Shown here piece after piece: positions 52,351 through 62,290 of a DNA stretch of 64,000 bases. Below the pieces are notes generated by a model, which did no database searches, was not told the DNA's origin, and saw nothing but the letters and a program-made list of their open reading frames with translations. Position numbers and translations under genes: made by a program. How positions within the stretch are numbered: position 1 is the first letter of the stretch; every line of letters starts with the position of its first letter. Origin of the DNA: Natrinema ejinorense (lineage in GTDB: Archaea; Halobacteriota; Halobacteria; Halobacteriales; Natrialbaceae); the NCBI RefSeq assembly GCF_002494345.1, contig NZ_NXNI01000001.1:868001-932000 (forward strand), read 5' to 3'.

Positions 52351-54051
52351 TCAGGCGAGCCCGAGGCTCTCGCTGTACGCGCCGTACCGCTCCTCGAAGA
52401 CGCTCATGATCTCGCCCATCGTCGCGTAGGCTTTCACCGCATCGACGAGGGACGGGATCGTGTTCTCGCCGCGTTCGCTGGCCTCGCGGACGGCGTCGAG
52501 CGCTTCCGCGACCGCCGCGTCGTCCCGTTCGGCTTTCACGTTCGCGAGCCGGCCGAGCTGGCGTTCGGCCGTGGTCTCGTCGATCTTGAGGGTGTCGGGG
52601 CTGGTGTCTTCCTCGAGGGTGTATTTGTTGACGCCGACGACGACCTCCTCGCCGCGCTCGACGCGCTCCTGGTACTCGTAGGAGGCGTCCTGGATCTCCC
52701 GGTGGAAATAGCCGTCACCGATCCCGTTGAGGATGCCGTCGCGAACCGAGCCGTCGCCCATCTCCCGGATCTCCTCGATGTAGCGCATCGTTCGCTCCTC
52801 GATCTCGTTCGTGAGCGTCTCGACGGCGAAGGAGCCGCCCATGGGGTCGACGATGTCGGCCGCGCCGGACTCCTCGGCGATGATCTGCTGGGTCCGCAAC
52901 GCGACCCGAACCGCCTTCTCGCTGGGCAGCGCCAGCGCCTCGTCGAAGCTGTTCGTGTGGAGCGACTGGGTGCCCCCGAGGACGCCGGCCAGCGCCTGGA
53001 TCGTCACCCGGGCGACGTTGTTCAGCGGTTGCTGCGCCGTCAGCGACTGCCCCGCCGTCTGCGTGTGGAACTTGAGCCGTTTCGACTCGTCGGCCTCGGC
53101 GTCGTACCAGTCGTCCATCACCCGGGCGTAGATCCGCCGTGCCGCCCGGAACTTCGCGATCTCTTCGAAGAAGGAGTTGTGGCAGTTGAAGAAAAAGGAG
53201 AGCCGGGGCGCGAACTCGTCGACGTCCAGCCCCCGGTCCACCGCGTCCTCGACGTAGCCGAAGCCGTCCGCGAGGGTGAAGGCGAGTTCCTGAACCGCCG
53301 TCGAGCCCGCCTCGCGGATGTGGTAGCCCGACACCGAGATCGGGTGGAATTTCGGGGTTTCCGCCGTGCTGAACTCGAGGACGTCCGTCACGAGGTCGAG
53401 CGACGGCTCCGGCGGGATCACCCACTCCTTCTGGGCGATGAACTCCTTGAACATGTCGTTCTGAAGGGTTCCCCGGAGTTGCTCGCGCGAAACGCCCCGC
53501 TGGTCGGCCAGCGCCACGTACATCGCGTAGATCACCGGCGCGGAGGGGTTGATCGTAAACGACGTCGAGATCTCCGCGAGGTCGATCCCGTCGAAGAGGA
53601 TCTCCATGTCCCGGAGCGTGTCCACCGCGACGCCTTCCTTCCCGATCTCGCCCTCGCTCATCGGATCGTCCGAGTCGAGTCCCATCAACGAGGGCATGTC
53701 GAAGGCCACCGAGAGCCCGGTCTGGCCCTCGTCGATCAGGTAGTGAAAGCGCTCGTTGGTTTCCTCTGCGGTGCCGAAGCCGGCGAACTGGCGCATCGTC
53801 CACGTCCGACCGCGGTACATCGTCGGATACGGACCGCGGGTGTACGGTTCCTCACCGGGAAAGCCGAGGTCCTCGAGGTAGTCGAGATCGCCGACGTCGT
53901 CGGGGGTGTAGAGCCGGTCGACCTCGTGGTTCGAAACGGTCGCGAACCGATCCTGGCGCTCGCCGCGACGCTCGAGGGTCGGCTCGAGCGTCTCCGCGTC
54001 CCACTGCTGCCCTGCGTCGCGGATCTCCTCGAGATCCTCGTCGTCGTACAT
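52351..54051 (-). CDS. Methylmalonyl-CoA mutase, large (catalytic) chain
   Basis: This 566-residue protein starts at ATG 54051 (MYDDEDLEEIRDAGQQWDAE). The catalytic barrel motifs include PYTRGPYPTMYRGRTWTMRQ, FDMPSLMGLDSDDP, HIREAGSTAVQELAFTLADG and NNVARVTIQALAGVLGGTQS. The B12-binding domain is not present, so a separate small chain carrying the cobalamin motif must exist elsewhere, as is usual in archaea. The enzyme isomerises methylmalonyl-CoA and succinyl-CoA, linking propionate and branched amino acids to the TCA cycle. Confidence 0.94.
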   Translation of the reverse strand: MYDDEDLEEIRDAGQQWDAETLEPTLERRGERQDRFATVSNHEVDRLYTPDDVGDLDYLEDLGFPGEEPYTRGPYPTMYRGRTWTMRQFAGFGTAEETNERFHYLIDEGQTGLSVAFDMPSLMGLDSDDPMSEGEIGKEGVAVDTLRDMEILFDGIDLAEISTSFTINPSAPVIYAMYVALADQRGVSREQLRGTLQNDMFKEFIAQKEWVIPPEPSLDLVTDVLEFSTAETPKFHPISVSGYHIREAGSTAVQELAFTLADGFGYVEDAVDRGLDVDEFAPRLSFFFNCHNSFFEEIAKFRAARRIYARVMDDWYDAEADESKRLKFHTQTAGQSLTAQQPLNNVARVTIQALAGVLGGTQSLHTNSFDEALALPSEKAVRVALRTQQIIAEESGAADIVDPMGGSFAVETLTNEIEERTMRYIEEIREMGDGSVRDGILNGIGDGYFHREIQDASYEYQERVERGEEVVVGVNKYTLEEDTSPDTLKIDETTAERQLGRLANVKAERDDAAVAEALDAVREASERGENTIPSLVDAVKAYATMGEIMSVFEERYGAYSESLGLA

Positions 54052-54230
54052 GGTCGTAATATTTGCCGACAGCGCAATGAAGGTTCGGGGACTGGTCACG
54101 TCGAGAAACCACGCCGACGGATCAAACGGTCCGTTGTGGTCCCGGCCCTCCGGACGCGGTCGTCGACGCTGCCCGACCGCCGTCGCTTCGGCGGAGACAC
54201 GAAACGGGATTCTACCGACTGGGATGCGAC

Positions 54231-54277
54231 AAAAAAGCAGACGAGTTCGAGGACCCCGTCCACGACTTCAGTCGTGG
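54231..54277 (-). terminator. Hairpin and T-tract after gshA
   Basis: Just past the gshA stop (54284, minus strand) lies CCACGACT-TC-AGTCGTGG (54260-54277). A run of six T (minus strand, 54231-54236) follows. This resembles a terminator for gshA. The palindrome also resembles the hairpin at the right end of IS200/IS605-type elements in haloarchaea, so a fossil element end is an alternative reading. Confidence 0.45.
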
Positions 54278-54283
54278 GAACCG

Positions 54284-55369
54284 TCAGCTCTCGTCCTGCA
54301 AGAACAGCGACTCACACAGCGCGTCGGGCCCCTCGTCCTCGAGCAGCCTGCGCTGTCGGTCCGCGCCGCTTTCGCGCTCGTAGACGCGTTTGATCCCGTC
54401 GATTCCGAGCCGCTCGCACTCGCGGTCGACGAGTTCGCCCAGTCCGACGGTCCCCTCGAGTTCGCGGTCGATGAAGGAGGCATCCTGGCCGTAGCGGATG
54501 GCCCGCCACTTGTTCTCGTCGAGCAGTTCCCGTCGATGGCGGTGGCCGCTCGTACCGTCCTCGTAGGCCTCGGCCAGGGCCTCGACGAGTGCATGCGCGT
54601 ACTCGACGAACGCGAGGACGATTTCGGGATCGGCCTGCCCGTCGGGGGTACGGAGCTCGACGGTCCCGTGAGCCGTGTGTGGACGGACGTCGTACCAGAG
54701 TTCGCCCCGGTCGTTGATCGAGTCGGTCTCGAGCATCCGGCGTTCGAACCGGTCGAACGCCTCGAAGTCCTCGAAGTAGGTGGGCATACCGGTGTTGGGC
54801 AGCGCCTCGAAGATCTTCGCGCGAGCGGACTGGAGTCCGGTGTCGAACCCGTTCCAGTACGGCGAGTTCGCCGACAGCGCGAGCATGATCGGGACGTACC
54901 AGCGCAGTTCGTTGGCGATCCAGACCGCCTTGTCGGCGTCGTCGACGCCGACGTGGACGTGGACCCCTGCGGTCGTGTTCCGGTGTTGTGGATACTGGAT
55001 CCGATCGAGCTGTGATCGGTAGCGCGGTTTCTCCGCGTGCTCGAGTTCCCGCCACTTCGCGAGCGGGTGGAGGCCGGCGGCTGCGATACGATAGCCGTGG
55101 GCCTGGGCGTGCTCGATCAGCGCCTCACGAATCGCGAGCAGCGACTCGCGGGCGTCGCCGGGCTCCTCGATCAGCGGCGTCTGGGTTTCGATGACGAACT
55201 TGAACAGCTCGTGATCCAGCCGCCCCTCGAGGATTTCGGGCGGCTCGTGTTCGTAGACGAGTTCGTCGGTCCCGCTGGTGGGGCGGCCGTCCTCGTCGAC
55301 GACGAAACACTCCTCTTCGATCCCCAACGTACCCATGCGCGTAAACGATTCTCGGGACCCGCGTTCCAT
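54284..55369 (-). CDS. gshA: Glutamate-cysteine ligase
   Basis: This 361-residue enzyme joins glutamate to cysteine to make gamma-glutamylcysteine, the main thiol of haloarchaea (which lack glutathione synthase). Its GCS2-type motifs are [40 protein letters not shown] and [19 protein letters not shown]. The start ATG 55369 keeps the N-terminal [16 protein letters not shown] region usual in haloarchaea. Single gene, convergent with nothing close. Confidence 0.93.
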   Translation of the reverse strand: MERGSRESFTRMGTLGIEEECFVVDEDGRPTSGTDELVYEHEPPEILEGRLDHELFKFVIETQTPLIEEPGDARESLLAIREALIEHAQAHGYRIAAAGLHPLAKWRELEHAEKPRYRSQLDRIQYPQHRNTTAGVHVHVGVDDADKAVWIANELRWYVPIMLALSANSPYWNGFDTGLQSARAKIFEALPNTGMPTYFEDFEAFDRFERRMLETDSINDRGELWYDVRPHTAHGTVELRTPDGQADPEIVLAFVEYAHALVEALAEAYEDGTSGHRHRRELLDENKWRAIRYGQDASFIDRELEGTVGLGELVDRECERLGIDGIKRVYERESGADRQRRLLEDEGPDALCESLFLQDES

Positions 55370-55456
55370 CGTGCCCAGCTTTCGTCGCCGATAGTAAATA
55401 CGGTTTGGAGTCGGAGCGTTCGGCCGGAACCGACCCGACGGCCGCCGATCCGCCGA

Positions 55457-57049
55457 TCAGGACGCGACGGACTCCACCTCGGGCTCGAGCCCCGCTTCGT
55501 CCTCTCGGAGCTTGAACTTCTGGATCTTGCCGCTGGGGTTCTTCGGAAGCTCGTCGACGAAGTAGTACCGCCGCGGGCGCTTGAAGTCGGCGAGGTGCTC
55601 GCTCGCGAGGAGGAACGAATCGAGGTCGGCCGCGTCGACGCCGTCGGCGACGACGTAAGCGGTGACGAGTTCGCCCCACTCGTCGTCGGGCTCGCCGACG
55701 ACGGCCGCCTCGTCGACGGCGTCGTGGGCGAACAGCACGTCCTCGACCTCGGCGGGATAGATGTTCTCGCCGCCGGAGACGATCATGTCGTCTTTGCGGT
55801 CGACGACGGTGAGGTAGCCGTCCTCGTCGCGGTAGCCCAGGTCGCCGGTGTAGTACCACGTCGTGCCGTCGGCCTCCCGAAGCGACCGCTCGGTCGCCTC
55901 GGGCCGGTTCCAGTACTCCCGCATCGTACACGGACTGGCGATCAGGATCTCGCCGATCTCACCCCGCTCGACCTCCCGATCCGGCTCCGCGTCGGGTTCG
56001 ACGATTCGCAGTTTGTGATTGAGCGCGGGCAACCCGGCCGTCCCCTGTTTCGAAAGCTGATCTTCCGGGGGCTGGAAGACGCCGGCGGGACCGATCTCGG
56101 TCATCCCGTAGGCCTGCAAGTAGTCCTCGCAGAGCTGTTCCATGCAGTTCTCGAGGACCTGTTCGGGCATCGGGGCCGCGCCGTATAGCCCCAGCCGGAG
56201 CGAGGAAGTGTCGACATCCATCTCGGCCGCGGTCATCGAGAGCGCGTTCCACGCGGTCGGGGCCGCGAAGACGAGCGTGACGCCGTGCTCCTCGATCGCT
56301 TGGAGAACCGCCTGCGGGTCGAACTCGTGGTGAATGATGTTGGTCGCGCCGCGGTGGACTCGCGGGAAGAGGTTACAGTGGAGCTCCGCGCAGTGATACA
56401 ACGGCATCATCGACAGCCCGACGTCGTCGCGGGTGATCCGCCCCTCCGCGATACACAGGAGGTTGTGCTCGACCATGTCCCGGTGCTCGTGGACGACCCC
56501 CTTGGGACGGCCCGTCGTCCCGGACGTGTAGATGAAGGCGTAGACGTCGTCTTCCGCGACGCGGACATCGGGTCGGGCGGTGGACCCCGATTCGAGCAGG
56601 TCGTAGAACCCGCTCGCGTATGCGGGTATGCCCTCGCGGTCGTCGTCGATGAAGACGTACTCGTCGACGGTCTCGAGGCTCGGCCGAGCGCCCTCGACCG
56701 CCTCGCGTGTAGCGGACTCGAAGAGTACCATCTCGGCCTCCGCATCGGTGACGATGTACTCGATCTCGCCCGCCGGCAGCCGGAAGTTCAACGGGGTGAA
56801 GACGGCCCCGATTTTGGCGCACGCGTAGACGGTGAGCGCCATCTCCGACCCGTTGTACAGCACCGTCGCGACCCTGTCGCCCTTCTCGATCCCCGCCTCG
56901 AGCAAGGCGTTCGCCAGCCGATCGACCCGCTCGTCGAACTCGGCGTAGGTCCAGCGCTGGTCCTTCCGCGGATAGACGATCGCGTCCCGGTCGGGGTGAC
57001 GGTCGACCGTCCCCTCGAGGGTGCCCCCTATTGTGGGATGTTCTGACAT
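55457..57049 (-). CDS. AMP-binding acyl-CoA ligase
   Basis: This 530-residue ligase starts at ATG 57049 (MSEHPTIGGTLEGTVDRHPD). The P-loop YTSGTTGRPKGVVHEHRDM lies near residue 175, with QAYGMTEIGPAGVF and YYTGDLGYRDEDGYLTVVDR. The C-terminal lysine is in LPKNPSGKIQKFKLR. It is similar in plan to the ligase at 37852 but a distinct subgroup, perhaps for aromatic or medium-chain acids. An AT-rich patch just upstream (57060-57080) contains the promoter. Confidence 0.94.
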   Translation of the reverse strand: MSEHPTIGGTLEGTVDRHPDRDAIVYPRKDQRWTYAEFDERVDRLANALLEAGIEKGDRVATVLYNGSEMALTVYACAKIGAVFTPLNFRLPAGEIEYIVTDAEAEMVLFESATREAVEGARPSLETVDEYVFIDDDREGIPAYASGFYDLLESGSTARPDVRVAEDDVYAFIYTSGTTGRPKGVVHEHRDMVEHNLLCIAEGRITRDDVGLSMMPLYHCAELHCNLFPRVHRGATNIIHHEFDPQAVLQAIEEHGVTLVFAAPTAWNALSMTAAEMDVDTSSLRLGLYGAAPMPEQVLENCMEQLCEDYLQAYGMTEIGPAGVFQPPEDQLSKQGTAGLPALNHKLRIVEPDAEPDREVERGEIGEILIASPCTMREYWNRPEATERSLREADGTTWYYTGDLGYRDEDGYLTVVDRKDDMIVSGGENIYPAEVEDVLFAHDAVDEAAVVGEPDDEWGELVTAYVVADGVDAADLDSFLLASEHLADFKRPRRYYFVDELPKNPSGKIQKFKLREDEAGLEPEVESVAS

Positions 57050-57183
57050 ACCACGACACGCTACCACGAAATACCTTATATTCTTTATTGAACAGGGCCT
57101 CGCTCGAGGGTCGCCGTCAGGCGACGACAGCGGGTCGGAACGGGACCGTCGGTACGGCTCGGATGTGCAATAAAAAGAGTGGA

Positions 57184-57777
57184 TCAGGCACCACGGGGTT
57201 CGGTCGTGGCTGGCGATACGTCCCCGCTGGTTCGACGAGTACTGTTGGCGACGGCGATCATCGAACCGCCCGTCGTGAGCAGGCTTACTCCGACGATGAA
57301 CCCGACGAACCACGCCGCGCTGACCGGGAACCCGGCCCAGAGGAAGGCAGCGAGCACGAGCGAGAGGACGCCGCTGGCCGCAATCCAGCTTCGACCCGAC
57401 TGCGATCCCATCCGCACGCTCGATACCAGTTCCGCGATTCCATCGAGGACCAGGTATGCGATGGCCCCGAGCGTCAGGCTCAGCAGACCGACGACCGGAT
57501 TGGTCAGGAGGACGATAGCAGCGACGACCGAGACGATCGCAAGCGTCCCCTGCCAGAACGAATCCCGCCAGCCCCGTGCGGAGCGGACGTGACCGGCGTG
57601 GACGACGCCGCCGAATAGCAGTAACCCACCGAGGATGTACGTCAGCGCGATTCCGGTCGCAAACGGCACGAGGATCGCGAGTAGCCCGATTACCGCGATG
57701 ATACCTCCCGCGAACGCGAGCGGCCGCCATGCCGTCTGTGGCGTGTACTGTTCCGCATCCATTGTAGCTGTAGTCAT
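57184..57777 (-). CDS. HdeD-like (DUF308) membrane protein
   Basis: This 197-residue protein starts at ATG 57777 (MTTATMDAEQYTPQTAWRPL). Six hydrophobic helices arranged in pairs span residues 20-180, with repeated GG and FATGIALTYILGGLLLFGGV elements. The DUF308 family includes HdeD acid-resistance membrane proteins. The archaeal role is unknown, perhaps stress-related. A strong AT-rich promoter lies upstream. Confidence 0.85.
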   Translation of the reverse strand: MTTATMDAEQYTPQTAWRPLAFAGGIIAVIGLLAILVPFATGIALTYILGGLLLFGGVVHAGHVRSARGWRDSFWQGTLAIVSVVAAIVLLTNPVVGLLSLTLGAIAYLVLDGIAELVSSVRMGSQSGRSWIAASGVLSLVLAAFLWAGFPVSAAWFVGFIVGVSLLTTGGSMIAVANSTRRTSGDVSPATTEPRGA

Positions 57778-57808
57778 GGTTTCACCAGTATATCTGACGA
57801 CCTGTGAG

Positions 57809-57826
57809 TATTTATATATAATATAC
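57809..57826 (-). promoter_or_regulatory. TATA box of the HdeD-like gene
   Basis: On the minus strand the run GTATATTATATATAAATA lies about 32-50 bases before ATG 57777. A core TATATAAA there is an excellent archaeal TATA box, giving a short leader. Confidence 0.5.
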
Positions 57827-58323
57827 GATCCGACATTATGTCGGGAAAACCGTCCAGTCGGAACCGGAGCGCGTTCGAGACCCGCTCGCACGGCTCGTCG
57901 GTGTCGAATCCGGAGGCGGAGTTGCGAGCTATCGGATCCCAATTCCGTGTCGGGAACCGATAGGAACGAGTTGGAGTGGACGCGTCGGTCCGCGTCGACC
58001 GTTGATGATCTCGAGGCATCCTGACGACACTCCGGATCGACTATCGCTGGACCGATCGGCGGTCAGCCGAGCGTGACCGGAAGCACACTCGGCAGTTCAC
58101 TACCCCGTTCGAGTTCCCCGAACGCTACCGTGTGTTCGGTGTGTCTGTGACGAACGCGTCTCGACAGAAACTGATATTACGAACGTGACTACGGGACTAA
58201 CGATCGGAACAACTCGATTACTGCGCTCGCCCCTTCTCCCGAATGTGGACGTTTCCACGCCTGGAACGCTCTAACGAAGGGTCCGATTTTTGCCGACCGA
58301 CGGCGGTACCAACGACGGTTACG
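57827..58323. other. Intergenic region, no gene
   Basis: These 497 bases contain the start region of the exported protein at 58324 and little else. Small frames exist, for instance one on the minus strand at 57774-58019, but their residues look like GC-rich shadows. I see no clear repeat. Confidence 0.4.
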
Positions 58324-58908
58324 ATGCCACGTCCAAGACCTATCGGCGTCGCAGTCGTCGTGACGCTCGTCCTCCTCTCGGGGGCGAGCATCGCGTTCGC
58401 CGCAACCGATGCCGGAGTCGCGACCCAGGAGAACCGGACCGAGAACGAAACGGCCACGGTGACATTCGAGAACCAGACGTCGAACGGGACCGCAGTCGTG
58501 GTCAACGACACGTCGCTGCCCGAGGGTGGCTTCGCCGTCATCCACGCGGCTGCGCCCGCCGACGGGGACAATGCGACCGAGGACGAGGTCGTGACGAACG
58601 TGTCCGAAGAGTACGATCCCGGAGAGGTGTTGGGTAACTCCACCTTCCTGGAACCCGGCGACCACGAGAACGTGACCGTCGAACTCAACGAGTCCCTCGA
58701 GGAGAGTCAGGTGTTGATCGCGATGGCCCACCAGGACACGAACGACAATCAGACGTACGAGTTCCCGGAGGCCGACGACCCCTACGTCACCGACGGCGAG
58801 CCGGTGATCGACGACGCACTGATCACGCTGGAGGAGACGGCGGACGGGACGAACGAGACGGCCGATACCGAGATGACGAACCGCGAAGGGGACGAGTCGA
58901 CGGCATAG
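58324..58908 (+). CDS. Secreted DUF7282-type beta protein
   Basis: This 194-residue protein begins MPRPRPIGVAVVVTLVLLSG, ending ASIAFAA, a Sec-type signal sequence with probable cleavage near residue 27. The mature part is acidic and Thr/Asn-rich, with VTFENQTSNGTAVVVNDTSL and EPGDHENVTVELNESLEESQ. It matches the haloarchaeal DUF7282 beta-sandwich family of exported proteins. NxS/T sites are frequent and could be N-glycosylated. Its function is unknown. Confidence 0.78.
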   Translation: MPRPRPIGVAVVVTLVLLSGASIAFAATDAGVATQENRTENETATVTFENQTSNGTAVVVNDTSLPEGGFAVIHAAAPADGDNATEDEVVTNVSEEYDPGEVLGNSTFLEPGDHENVTVELNESLEESQVLIAMAHQDTNDNQTYEFPEADDPYVTDGEPVIDDALITLEETADGTNETADTEMTNREGDESTA

Positions 58909-58925
58909 CACTCCCTCCTTTGTAC

Positions 58926-60200
58926 TCAGTCCTCGGCGCTGTTTTGGGGGCTCTCCACTCGCGGCGGGACCGCCGAGCCGGTCAAGAGCCGGACCGAGAT
59001 GCCGGCACCGAGTAGCGCGATCGCCGAGAGCACCACGAAGAACACGCTCATCGTGGCCTGATCCAGTAGAACGCCGCCCAGAGAGATGCTCACCGCACCC
59101 AGCCCGAACATTCCCAGATAGGTGTAGCCGTACGAGAGCCCGCGAGCGTCAGCGGGCGTGTAGACGGCGACGGCCTCCTGATAGAACGGCTCGATCGCGA
59201 ACAGCGAAAAGCCGATGCACCCACAGTATAGGGCGATCACACCGAGCCCCATCGTGGACACCGGAACGAACGCGACCGCCAGGAGCGCGAGGCCGAGGAA
59301 GACGACGACCAGTCCGCGAGCGACGGGCACCCGACTGGTCAGCTTACCAGCGGTGTACTGCCCCGCCATCCCGACGACGAGCAATCCGACGTAGAAGTAG
59401 TCGCCCAGGGAGAACTCCTCGAGTCCGCCCGGTGGTTCGATGCCGTCCATCGCCGGAAGCCCGCCGAGGAGTTCCGGCAGGTAGGTGAGGACCCCTCGGT
59501 AGTAGAGCCCGACGACGGTAACGATCGCGAACACGAGGAGGAACGACCCCGCAAACAACGTCCGCGAGTTCGCGACGAACGACGAGCCGGAGCCCGATTC
59601 CGTTGCGTCGTCCCGCGATATCGTTCCTTCCTCGAGTGCGGCAGTCGGGTCGAACCGGGCCGTGAATCCGTAGCCGGTCGCGAGAACGCCGGGAACGGCG
59701 AGCGCGATGGCGACGAGTCGCCACTCGAAGACGAGCAGTAACGTCGCGGTGGCGAACGGACCCAGCGCGATACCGAGGTTGCCGGCGATACCGTGCCAGG
59801 CGAAGACCGTGCCGCGGTCTTCGACCCCCGTGCTGATGAGAGCGAGCCCGGCGGGATGATAGATGCTCGCGATCACGCCCCAACACAACAGCCCCGCAGC
59901 GAGGGCGTAGATCGAGGTCGCGAACGCGAGCGTGACGAACGAGAGACTCATGCCGGCGAGACAGATCAGGACGAGTCGCTTCGGGCCGTACCGGTCGGCG
60001 AGTAGTCCGGCTGGTAACGCGCCGAGCCCGAAGGGGGCGTAGCCGAGTGCGACGATGCTACCGAGGAGAGCGACGTTCACCTCGAACGCGTCGAGCCAGA
60101 CGACGAGAAAGATCGGGATCGCCAACTCGAACCAGTGAACGATCGCGTGTGAAAGCATCGTAAACGCCGCGATGGCCCTGTCGTTATCGGTGAGCGTCAT
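58926..60200 (-). CDS. MFS transporter
   Basis: This 424-residue permease has about 12 membrane helices. Its first cytoplasmic loop reads GLLADRYGPKRLVLICLAGM, the A-like motif D-R-x-G-x-R/K seen in the major facilitator superfamily. A middle loop from about 195 to 220 is polar and separates the two halves. The substrate is not indicated. It ends next to the exported protein gene on the opposite strand. Confidence 0.9.
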   Translation of the reverse strand: MTLTDNDRAIAAFTMLSHAIVHWFELAIPIFLVVWLDAFEVNVALLGSIVALGYAPFGLGALPAGLLADRYGPKRLVLICLAGMSLSFVTLAFATSIYALAAGLLCWGVIASIYHPAGLALISTGVEDRGTVFAWHGIAGNLGIALGPFATATLLLVFEWRLVAIALAVPGVLATGYGFTARFDPTAALEEGTISRDDATESGSGSSFVANSRTLFAGSFLLVFAIVTVVGLYYRGVLTYLPELLGGLPAMDGIEPPGGLEEFSLGDYFYVGLLVVGMAGQYTAGKLTSRVPVARGLVVVFLGLALLAVAFVPVSTMGLGVIALYCGCIGFSLFAIEPFYQEAVAVYTPADARGLSYGYTYLGMFGLGAVSISLGGVLLDQATMSVFFVVLSAIALLGAGISVRLLTGSAVPPRVESPQNSAED

Positions 60201-60473
60201 TTCCCTCCCATCCGTCGATACTGGCCGGTTTGCGCCGGGCTACTTAGGGACTTGGAAACTGCTGCGTGCCAGCCGAGACCGCCGTCATCGAGCGGCCTGG
60301 CCGATCCGGAGGCGACGGGGTATCGCCGCCGAACCGATGGAAGCTCGAGCCGTGGACGCGGGGTCGGTCGTACCGCCGGTAACTGGTACGGTCGGTCCAC
60401 CAGTCAGTCGGCAGCGAACGGACTTGCAGCGACTCGCCGTTCGCCGGCGAACAGCGGAGACCGATCCGATCGG

Positions 60474-61109
60474 TTATCGTGGCCGCGCGACGACCCCGAG
60501 GTGATCCGCGTGATATTCCTCGAGCGTCCGGGTCTCCAGAATCTCGTAGCCCTCCGACAGCGCCGCCTGAACGTCCTCGAACACGGCACTCGGCGCTCGC
60601 GTCACGTCCTCACTTCGAGCCTTCACGGCCAACAACAGCCGCCCGTCGTCGGCCAGGAACTGCCGGTTCTCGAGTGCCACCCGCGCCTGCCCTCGCGTCG
60701 CCACGTCCTGCACGAGCACGTCCACGTCCGACTCGACGACGTGGGCGTAGGTCGCGGGCTTCCGGGCGTCCTTCAGGAGCGGAAACAGCCGCTCGCGCGA
60801 GTCCGCGGCCTCGAGCAGGTCCCGGACCGGCCGCGGGGCGAACTCCACCGCGTAGGTCGGCCCGGCGAAATCCGCGACGTGGCTCACGGTCGTCCCGCTC
60901 GCCGCACCCAGATAGAGCACCGTTTCGCCCCCCGAGAGGGCGGTGTCCATCCCCAGCTCGAGCATGGCACCCAGCTTCGACCGGTGGGGGTTCCACGCGC
61001 GCCACTCGCCGTCGGTCGGCTCGCCGTAGACCGGCTCCCCTCGCGTCGCGAGCCGCTCGGTCCCGTCGAATTCGCGGCGCTGGACTCCCTCGGGAAGCGC
61101 CTCACTCAT
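60474..61109 (-). CDS. flpA: Fibrillarin-like rRNA/tRNA 2'-O-methyltransferase
   Basis: This 211-residue protein is the catalytic subunit of the archaeal C/D-box sRNP. The start is ATG 61109 (MSEALPEGVQRREFDGTERL). The SAM motif is VLYLGAASGTTVSHVADFAG near residue 65, with YAVEFAPRPVRDLLEAADSR and VQDVATRGQARVALEN. It overlaps the upstream NOP5 gene by 8 bases. The two form a coupled pair that acts with box C/D guide RNAs. Confidence 0.95.
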   Translation of the reverse strand: MSEALPEGVQRREFDGTERLATRGEPVYGEPTDGEWRAWNPHRSKLGAMLELGMDTALSGGETVLYLGAASGTTVSHVADFAGPTYAVEFAPRPVRDLLEAADSRERLFPLLKDARKPATYAHVVESDVDVLVQDVATRGQARVALENRQFLADDGRLLLAVKARSEDVTRAPSAVFEDVQAALSEGYEILETRTLEEYHADHLGVVARPR

Positions 61110-61992
61110 CGTCCGCACCTCCGTCGCTGCCGGCGTCCTCGTCGGTCGTTCTGGCCTGAATCGTCTCGATTCGTTCGGCGAGTTCGGCCTCGAGTTCGGG
61201 CTTCAACTCGCCCGAGTAGTGATCGACGCGGGCCGCGATCGAAAGTTTCCCGGCGACCGCACGCGCCGCCGAGCCCCGATTCTCGGGGTGGGTCCCCCGC
61301 ACCGCGTCGTGCGTGTAGATGATCCCGTGCTTGGGCGACGGCGCGTGCCCCCGCAGGTGCGCGAACAGCGCGTCCTCCGCGCCGAACACCTGCACCGTCC
61401 CGCTGGGCTTCTTCGCGAGCGCCTCGAGTCCCCCGGCGAGGGAGATCAGCCGCGCCGCCAGCACCGGATCCGCCAGCGCCGAGAGGTTCGGCGCGACGGC
61501 CGGCGTCTGGCGCTCGACGAACGCCCGGAGCTCGTCGGCCTCGTCCGCGAGGCCGGCCACCCGTTCGGCAAGCGAGCGGATCGCGGGCTCCTCGAGTCCG
61601 TCCTCGCTCTCGCCGCGAGCCAGCTTGCGCGCGTACTCGACGCCGGTCCCGGCGTCGGGATCGACGGTACCGGCCCACTCCGCCAGCCGTTCCGCGAGTT
61701 CGTTCGCCGTCCGACTGCAGTCGTCCATCGCCCTGATCGCGTGAACCAACTGCTGATCGTCGGCCCGCTCGCGCTCGCGGACCTCCGCTCGAGTCGCTGC
61801 CATCGTCGCCTCGTGCAGCCGGTCGTAGTACTCCTCCCTCGAGTCGGCGTAGCCGGACTCGACGGCGACGGCGGGCCACTCCCGCGGCGCTTCGGCTTCG
61901 CCCTCGGTGATCGCGTCGCCGGCGGCCTCGAGATCCCCCGGATGCAGATCCGAAAACCAGCCCGCGGTCGCGGTATCGGTCTCGTCGGTCAT
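61102..61992 (-). CDS. NOP5/NOP56-like C/D-box sRNP scaffold protein
   Basis: This 296-residue protein starts at ATG 61992 (MTDETDTATAGWFSDLHPGD). It has an N-terminal domain, a coiled-coil middle region, and the C-terminal NOP domain with APNLSALADPVLAARLISLA and GGLEALAKKPSGTVQVFGAE. The motif HGIIYTHDAVRGTHPENRGS binds the sRNA-L7Ae complex. It overlaps flpA by 8 bases, as expected for partners made together. The middle is shorter than in many archaea. Confidence 0.94.
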   Translation of the reverse strand: MTDETDTATAGWFSDLHPGDLEAAGDAITEGEAEAPREWPAVAVESGYADSREEYYDRLHEATMAATRAEVRERERADDQQLVHAIRAMDDCSRTANELAERLAEWAGTVDPDAGTGVEYARKLARGESEDGLEEPAIRSLAERVAGLADEADELRAFVERQTPAVAPNLSALADPVLAARLISLAGGLEALAKKPSGTVQVFGAEDALFAHLRGHAPSPKHGIIYTHDAVRGTHPENRGSAARAVAGKLSIAARVDHYSGELKPELEAELAERIETIQARTTDEDAGSDGGADDE

Positions 61993-62290
61993 TACGGCAG
62001 GGTAGACCCCGCGGTTGTAAAGGCGTTCCCGAAACGACGAGCGGGCGTTTCCGCGGGTCGATCGGTGCCGTCTCATTCTGGCCGAGAACGCCTCGGCGAG
62101 TGATCGACCGCTCGACGCGGTCGCGTTCCCGTTCGCATTCGGGAATTGTTCGCGAACGTAACTGTGTGGACAACACCTATTTCAGTCCTGGCCGGGTATA
62201 TGTACCAAGTCCAGCGCTGTACTTCTCTCGATAGTCCGAGACGTCAGCAGTTCCCGTACGGGGATAGCTTGGGCACCGAAACAGAATCTT

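Noticed and set aside
57774-58019. 81-codon minus-strand frame upstream of the HdeD-like gene
   Set aside because: It overlaps the promoter and has no protein-like pattern.
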